35,839 nucleotides of DNA from Filobacillus milosensis (GTDB lineage Bacteria > Bacillota > Bacilli > Bacillales > Alkalibacillaceae), in contig NZ_SOPW01000025.1 in NCBI RefSeq assembly GCF_004402015.1, positions 1 through 35,839 on the forward strand. Reading direction: 5' to 3'. The position numbers and the translations under genes are program-made. Shown piece after piece: positions 31,772 through 35,839 of the stretch. Every line of letters starts with the position of its first letter. Positions within the stretch are counted from its first letter, which is position 1. The notes beneath the pieces were generated by a model. The model did not search any database, had not been told where the DNA came from, and was given only the letters and a program-made list of their open reading frames with translations.

Positions 31772-31999
31772 TTATTCTTCAGACGTTCTTTCCTTCTTCA
31801 TTTCATTTAATTCACTTATTTTTTCTAATACAATTTTTGTACAAGCAACAACTAACCCAGCGAGTAAAATCATTCCCATATAAATAGGGTGTAAATACGA
31901 TTCGGCTACTCCATCACCGGGAAAATATCGATAGATTATAGGAAAAATCCAAAAAATCAGGATATAAAAGCTTACCATTGTCCCAACAATTAATCTCAT
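31772..31999 (-). CDS. Small membrane protein, 75 residues
   Basis: Two hydrophobic helices (about 3-24 and 37-58) and a charged C-terminal tail (EKISELNEMKKERTSEE). The ATG 31999 follows AGGGGGGTTATTAA, a strong ribosome site. No family is recognised; the site and topology support a real gene. Confidence 0.68.
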   Translation of the reverse strand: MRLIVGTMVSFYILIFWIFPIIYRYFPGDGVAESYLHPIYMGMILLAGLVVACTKIVLEKISELNEMKKERTSEE

Positions 32000-32060
32000 T
32001 TAATAACCCCCCTATAAAATAAGCTCAACAGCCCATACATAGGCTCAAGAAGTGGACTTC

Positions 32061-32090
32061 CTTGTTAAACTAAAGCCCCCGTTAATGAAA
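32061..32090. repeat. Copy of the dispersed repeat
   Basis: CTTGTTAAACTAAAG, C5 core, GTTAATGAA. It lies just after the methyltransferase stop at 32100. Confidence 0.5.
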
Positions 32091-32099
32091 AAATGTTTT

Positions 32100-32882
32100 T
32101 TAATCTACCTTTATCTTTATAGCTCTGGTAGCCATAAAGGTTTTGATATGCCTGTCTAATATTCTTGTTCCGCCAAAATCATCCTCATAAAATCCTGTCA
32201 AGACAAAACCAGCATCCATCTGACCTTGAATTTGGTCTTCTAGCGTGTGGGCGTATTCGATGGTTTGATTAGAATCAATGTAATCCTGCACTTCCTTCTC
32301 AGGTAAGTAATCCAATGTCGAAGAAGGAATGGAGTGTTTCACATCAAGTACCCCTTTTCTTTCTTGATTGTCATCAAAAATCCATAATAAAGGATTAGTG
32401 AAACCCACGATTAAAATACCTTTGTCTTTTAATACTCTAGATATCTCCTTATATACAAGAGGAACATCTTTTACAAACAAGTTTGAAACTGGATTGACGA
32501 CCATATCAAAACTTTCATCATCAAAGTCCCTCAGATCGGACATATCACCTTGAACAGTTGTTAAAGCCAATCCTTCACGTTTAGCTACTTTTTCATCTTG
32601 TTCTAATTGCTTTTTAGAAATATCCGTAACCGTTACATTTGCTCCTGCCGCAGCCAGAACTGGCGCTTGTTGTCCTCCGCCTGATGCTAAACAAAGGATA
32701 TGTAATCCCTCTAAGGAATTAGGAAACCAATTTCTTGGTACTGGTTTTACAGTGGTTACAGTGATTTCCCACTCACCAGATTTACTTTTTTCTATAACCT
32801 CACTACTTACAGATTTAGTGTATCTGGAACCTTCTTCTACCTTCTTATCCCATGCATTGCTATTTTGTTGTGTTGTATCCAT
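32100..32882 (-). CDS. Class I SAM-dependent methyltransferase
   Basis: A protein of 260 residues. Motif I is LHILCLASGGGQQAPVLAAAGA, followed by VTVTDISKKQLEQDE, a MSDLRDFDDESFDMVVNPVSN segment (motif II) and LKDKGILIVGFTNPLLW. The N-terminus is acidic and unusual for this family. It resembles UbiE/type 11 methyltransferases. The ATG 32882 follows TAGGGGGGAAAG. It acts on an unknown small molecule; no operon partner is evident. Confidence 0.87.
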   Translation of the reverse strand: MDTTQQNSNAWDKKVEEGSRYTKSVSSEVIEKSKSGEWEITVTTVKPVPRNWFPNSLEGLHILCLASGGGQQAPVLAAAGANVTVTDISKKQLEQDEKVAKREGLALTTVQGDMSDLRDFDDESFDMVVNPVSNLFVKDVPLVYKEISRVLKDKGILIVGFTNPLLWIFDDNQERKGVLDVKHSIPSSTLDYLPEKEVQDYIDSNQTIEYAHTLEDQIQGQMDAGFVLTGFYEDDFGGTRILDRHIKTFMATRAIKIKVD

Positions 32883-32923
32883 TGCTTTCCCCCCTATATA
32901 AAGCTAGTTCTATTATCTACCTT

Positions 32924-33058
32924 TCTTCAACTATCCTGCCCCATTAGCTCAAGATCTTCTAAACCTATGTTAACATAATATTCCAATAATTTATTAGACA
33001 AAATTAAAAAGACGATTAATTTTGTTGACCGCCTTATAACTATTGCTCCCTATTTATG
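32924..33058. repeat. Composite copy of the dispersed repeat with hairpin
   Basis: Order: TTCAACTATCC, C4 core, ATTAGCTCAA (32925-32952); AATATTCCAATAATTTAT (32978-32997); a GACGATTAA...GACCGCC hairpin with A run (33004-33034), which terminates the MFS gene on the minus strand; TAACTATTGCTCCC (33036-33050). The same pieces in the same order occur at 27131-27236. Confidence 0.6.
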
Positions 33059-33070
33059 AAGAAGATTTTG

Positions 33071-34342
33071 TCATATTAAGTCTTCTACAAGAGTGTCCGT
33101 ATCTGAAGAACTAACTTGATATAGTTCTCTTTTAGAAGGATATAAACTTACTATCAATAAGGTGAATGACAGTAACACCATTACTAATACACCAATAATT
33201 ACTGTCATTTGAATTGAAATAACTTGAGCAGCAAGTCCCACAATACTTGTTACTATAATGATTAATATCGCTTCAATTAAACTATAAATACTTCCAACTC
33301 GTCCCATCATGTTAATAGGTATATTATTTTGGTAAAACGTGAGATACCCTGTATTGGCAAAGGAGATAAAAAATGCAAGAACAAAAAATCCTATCCCAGC
33401 AACAAGGAATGTGTTCGAGAAAGCATAAATAATATAACCGAATGAAACTAATACCGTGCCTAAGCCAATTAATAAAGAAATTGTTACCTTATGTACCAAT
33501 AATGAATTTATAACAGCGCCTACCACGATCCCTGCGCCTGCAATGGATACCAATAATCCATACTTGCTATTCGACAATGATAAAACTTCTTTAGCAAAAG
33601 CTGCTTCAAGTGAATCAATAGCACTTGCCATTACAACCATCACAAAACTAAACAAGAAATAAACTAGCATGATATAAGTTTTTTTACGGCTGAAATTCAC
33701 CACAACATCCCAATCTTTTCTTAATAGCTTGAATGAAAAACTTTGTCTTACTGAAGAAGTTGTAATCAATTTCTTTTCCAAATCAGGCATTAAACAGGTT
33801 ATCAGTCCTGAAATAAATAATGCTATTGCATTTGTATAAATTGCAAAGGTTGGATTACCAATCAAAAACAATAATCCTGCAATAGCTGGACCAATAAAGA
33901 ATGCTCCTGAAGTAACTAAGCTATGGAGTGAATTAAATCGTTTTCTTTCTTTTGCGGGTATCAGTTTTGTGATATAAGTCATAGAAGCTGGATCAAACAT
34001 TGAACTTCCCATGTTTATGATAAACACAACTATATAAATTAGAAATATGGATGGCATGATAGGTAATAAAACTATAAATAAAGACCGTGCCATATCAAGA
34101 AAAATCATTAGTCTTCGTTTATTTAAACGATCAATAAGACTGCCAGCCCAGAAATTTGTAAATAAAGTAGCTAAGGGTTTAATAATATACAGTGCAGATA
34201 CAGCAATTGGTGAGCCAGTCATATCCAATACGATTAAATTAAGAGCAATAAAGTAAATCCATTCCCCCACATTAGAGACACCAATACCTAGTAATAAAAT
34301 TGATGGATATTTCCAAGATACGTTTTTGTTCTTTAAACTCAT
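33071..34342 (-). CDS. MFS transporter behind a T-box leader
   Basis: A protein of 423 residues with 12 helices of the macrolide-efflux-like MFS branch. After helix 2 it shows NFWAGSLIDRLNKRRLM, the loop 2-3 signature, and later FDPASMTYITKLIPAKERKRFNSL, usual for this branch. The ATG 34342 follows TTGGAGGCGAGAATTAC. The leader upstream (34407-34712) is a T-box, so transcription is expected to rise when a particular tRNA is uncharged. That suggests transport of an amino acid or of a product made from one. The 3' end has a hairpin at 33004. Confidence 0.87.
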   Translation of the reverse strand: MSLKNKNVSWKYPSILLLGIGVSNVGEWIYFIALNLIVLDMTGSPIAVSALYIIKPLATLFTNFWAGSLIDRLNKRRLMIFLDMARSLFIVLLPIMPSIFLIYIVVFIINMGSSMFDPASMTYITKLIPAKERKRFNSLHSLVTSGAFFIGPAIAGLLFLIGNPTFAIYTNAIALFISGLITCLMPDLEKKLITTSSVRQSFSFKLLRKDWDVVVNFSRKKTYIMLVYFLFSFVMVVMASAIDSLEAAFAKEVLSLSNSKYGLLVSIAGAGIVVGAVINSLLVHKVTISLLIGLGTVLVSFGYIIYAFSNTFLVAGIGFFVLAFFISFANTGYLTFYQNNIPINMMGRVGSIYSLIEAILIIIVTSIVGLAAQVISIQMTVIIGVLVMVLLSFTLLIVSLYPSKRELYQVSSSDTDTLVEDLI

Positions 34343-34406
34343 GTAATTCTCGCCTCCAATTATACTAATACATAGACTAGCTTTTCTGTTTAATTAATTT
34401 TGAACA

Positions 34407-34712
34407 ACAAAAAAATCCCACCCCCAAGACCTATGCCTTGGGGGCGAGATTTAGAAATTTTATAATCGCGATGCCACCCCAGTTTGTTAATATGTCACCA
34501 TATCAACCTCTTCAAGTACGGCAAAAAATTACTTTTGCTTATACTTTAGCTCTATAACAGGAGCTCCCGTCACGCCATCATTTTTAAATCCAACGTGATG
34601 CTCTGAGACTTGGTTCAATAAAATAACTCATGCTCCTTTTCAGCTACTGGAGCTCTCTGTTACGAATTAATTTCATCTACTCTTCTCTTCATAGCATTTG
34701 AATATTTAATTT
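34407..34712 (-). ncRNA. T-box riboswitch leader
   Basis: Minus-strand marks in order: Stem I base GCTATGAAGAGA (34684-34695) pairing with TCTCAGAGC (34600-34608); S-turn AGTA (34678-34681); AGAGAG (34653-34658) and the distal GCTCC...GCTGAAAAGGAGC; GAACCAAG before the base of Stem I; Stem II CACG...CGTG; Stem III AGCTC...GAGCT; the T-box core CTGGGGTGGCATCGCG (34468-34483); and the terminator at 34408-34450. By spacing, the specifier reads CAA (34610-34612), followed by G. The bulge TGGC pairs with a G discriminator. Downstream is the MFS gene. Confidence 0.9.
34408..34450 (-). terminator. T-box terminator
   Basis: CCCCCAAG (34421-34428) pairs with CTTGGGGG (34437-34444), with further outer pairs, and an A run (34408-34415) is a T run on the minus strand. 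It is the off-state hairpin of the T-box. Confidence 0.9.
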
Positions 34713-34717
34713 TATAT

Positions 34718-34746
34718 ATCTTAACATCCGTAAATTAAAAACTCAA
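34718..34746 (-). promoter_or_regulatory. Promoter of the T-box/MFS transcript
   Basis: Minus-strand -35 TTGAGT (34741-34746), 17-base spacer, -10 TAAGAT (34718-34723). It places the transcript start about 10-15 bases before Stem I. Confidence 0.6.
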
Positions 34747-34793
34747 TATATTATTAAACTAATTAACCGCCATAGTAGACAAGGAAACAAAGT

Positions 34794-34822
34794 TCTAATT
34801 CAACTATTGCCCCAGATTGTGT
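34794..34822. repeat. Copy of the dispersed repeat
   Basis: TAATTCAACTATTGCCCC, with the second arm decayed. It lies between the T-box promoter and the NTF2-like gene. Confidence 0.45.
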
Positions 34823-34849
34823 AAGTCTTGATTTAAAGATATACTCACG

Positions 34850-35269
34850 TTAGTTGAATTGTATTTTGTTCAAATTTTCACTAGGAACTCCTGTTTCTAT
34901 GTAACTTCTTATTAATTTCCAATCACTATTTTCATTCTTTTTAAACGTTTGAAAAAATAAGCTTACTTCCTCTAACTTCTCTCCCCCAATCACTAATGTA
35001 GCAGACAAGATAGCCATAACTTCATTTTGTCGTAAAGGAACTATTGATACTTCATTTAAATCCCATTCATTCTCTTTTTCTTTTGCGAAATTAAACCCTT
35101 GTTCCCAGCCCATAATCGCCTCTTCATAACCAAAGTCTACTAACTCGCCATCTGAAATCTCTCTTGCTTTATAATCCTTGGATATTATACCTTTCAAATC
35201 TGTTAATGATGAGTTTCTCCAAACATCTAAATACCAATTAAGAAACTTACGAAATGAATTATTTTCCAC
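34850..35269 (-). CDS. NTF2-like (SnoaL/DUF4440-type) protein
   Basis: A protein of 139 residues. Size and pattern (N-terminal helices FLNWYLDVWRNSSLTDLKGIISKDYKAREI, then strands VMAILSATLVIGG, VSLFFQTFKKN and WKLIRSYIETG) fit the cone-shaped NTF2-like fold used by SnoaL-type enzymes and many ligand-binding proteins. No catalytic residues are evident. No clear ribosome site is seen near its ATG. Confidence 0.6.
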   Translation of the reverse strand: MENNSFRKFLNWYLDVWRNSSLTDLKGIISKDYKAREISDGELVDFGYEEAIMGWEQGFNFAKEKENEWDLNEVSIVPLRQNEVMAILSATLVIGGEKLEEVSLFFQTFKKNENSDWKLIRSYIETGVPSENLNKIQFN

Positions 35270-35309
35270 AGACTAATTTGTTTACATACCTTCACGGTTG
35301 TTCACACCT

Positions 35310-35839
35310 TTAATTTTTTATCGCTTGTATGAATTCATGTATGTTACTAAACATTTGATCTGGTTGAACACCAAACTCTAATGCCTGATAATTTGGCAAC
35401 CACTGTACTCCGATAGTATGTACGTTAGCTTGTTTACCAGCCAAAATGTCAGCGTCACTATCTCCTAAAAAAATAGCATCAGTGTTTTTTATGTTAAGCT
35501 GTGCCAATGCCTTGTTCAATCCTTCTGGATGAGGTTTTGGTATAGAAACATCATCACCAGTGATTATCACATCAAGTAAGTCTTTCATATTAAGGCAATC
35601 CAAAGAGATAAGCAAACTTCTGCTAGCTTTTCCTGTTACAATCCCCAATTTATAGCCTTCTCTTTTTAAAAACAGGAGTAATTTGTTAACCTCCTCACTC
35701 TCAAGAACAAGTTCTTGGTGTTTTTCACTATACTTCTCATAATATAATTCAATTGCTTTATCATAATTTGAATCCATAAGATTTTCTCTGATGATTCCGG
35801 TCTCAGATGGACCAAACATAGCCTTTATCTCATCTGGAG
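35310..35839 (-). CDS. HAD-superfamily phosphatase, 5' end outside window
   Basis: The frame stays open to the edge (…PDEIKAMFGPSETGII), so the N-terminal motif I with the nucleophilic Asp lies outside. Visible are motif II, LGIVTGKASRS (Thr), the DVIITGDDVSIPKPHPEGL region with Lys, and motif III/IV GDSDADILAGKQANVHTIGV. It belongs to the phosphoglycolate phosphatase-like branch. The first in-frame ATG at 35819 is internal and not the start. Substrate unknown. Confidence 0.88.
   Translation of the reverse strand, partial: PDEIKAMFGPSETGIIRENLMDSNYDKAIELYYEKYSEKHQELVLESEEVNKLLLFLKREGYKLGIVTGKASRSLLISLDCLNMKDLLDVIITGDDVSIPKPHPEGLNKALAQLNIKNTDAIFLGDSDADILAGKQANVHTIGVQWLPNYQALEFGVQPDQMFSNIHEFIQAIKN

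Overview
The window looks like a chromosomal segment of a low-GC Gram-positive spore-former relative (Bacillaceae type). The reasons are strong AT-rich composition, purine-rich Shine-Dalgarno sites, frequent TTG and GTG starts, several lipoproteins with short lipoboxes, a T-box leader, intrinsic terminators, and families common in that group (LytTR-DUF3021 pair, DinB, AbgT, YkuD, nadE next to a cysteine hydrolase). I cannot name the species. No rRNA, tRNA, CRISPR array or complete mobile element was found. The left edge cuts the start of an IS1182-type transposase.

Layout. 1-3430: IS edge, small membrane protein, MFS exporter, and a nadE/cysteine hydrolase operon. 3650-4620: an HD-domain dNTPase-like enzyme. 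4780-11810: a run of mostly minus-strand accessory genes (GNAT, Nudix, cupin, methyltransferase, lipoproteins, histidine phosphatase, serine hydrolase, MsrA), several visibly broken. 11911-16530: a TetR regulator divergent from an RND/MmpL transporter and a secreted heptad-repeat partner, with a clear inverted-repeat operator between them. 16594-16740: an array of seven exact 21-bp units. 16780-18930: methyltransferase, frameshifted GNAT, and the LytTR/DUF3021 pair. 19125-24661: a four-repeat mechanosensitive-type membrane protein, two lipoproteins, an SRPBCC protein and a membrane-anchored L,D-transpeptidase. 24775-26295: AbgT transporter. 26596-35839: small membrane proteins, YciI, Yip1, DinB, flavin reductase with a divergent regulator, methyltransferase, an MFS transporter behind a T-box riboswitch, an NTF2-like protein and a HAD phosphatase cut by the right edge.

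Functional units I would defend: (i) nadE plus hydrolase in NAD metabolism; (ii) TetR / MmpL / heptad-repeat protein as a regulated envelope export unit; (iii) LytTR plus membrane DUF3021 partner; (iv) T-box controlled MFS transporter, with a specifier read here as CAA (Gln) and a T-box bulge that pairs with a G discriminator.

The most unusual signals are the 21-bp array, the T-box on a transporter, a degenerate dispersed intergenic repeat concentrated at 27-35 kb, three copies (one a remnant) of a small membrane protein family, and a cluster of decayed genes at 5.4, 8.3, 17.8 and 22.5 kb.
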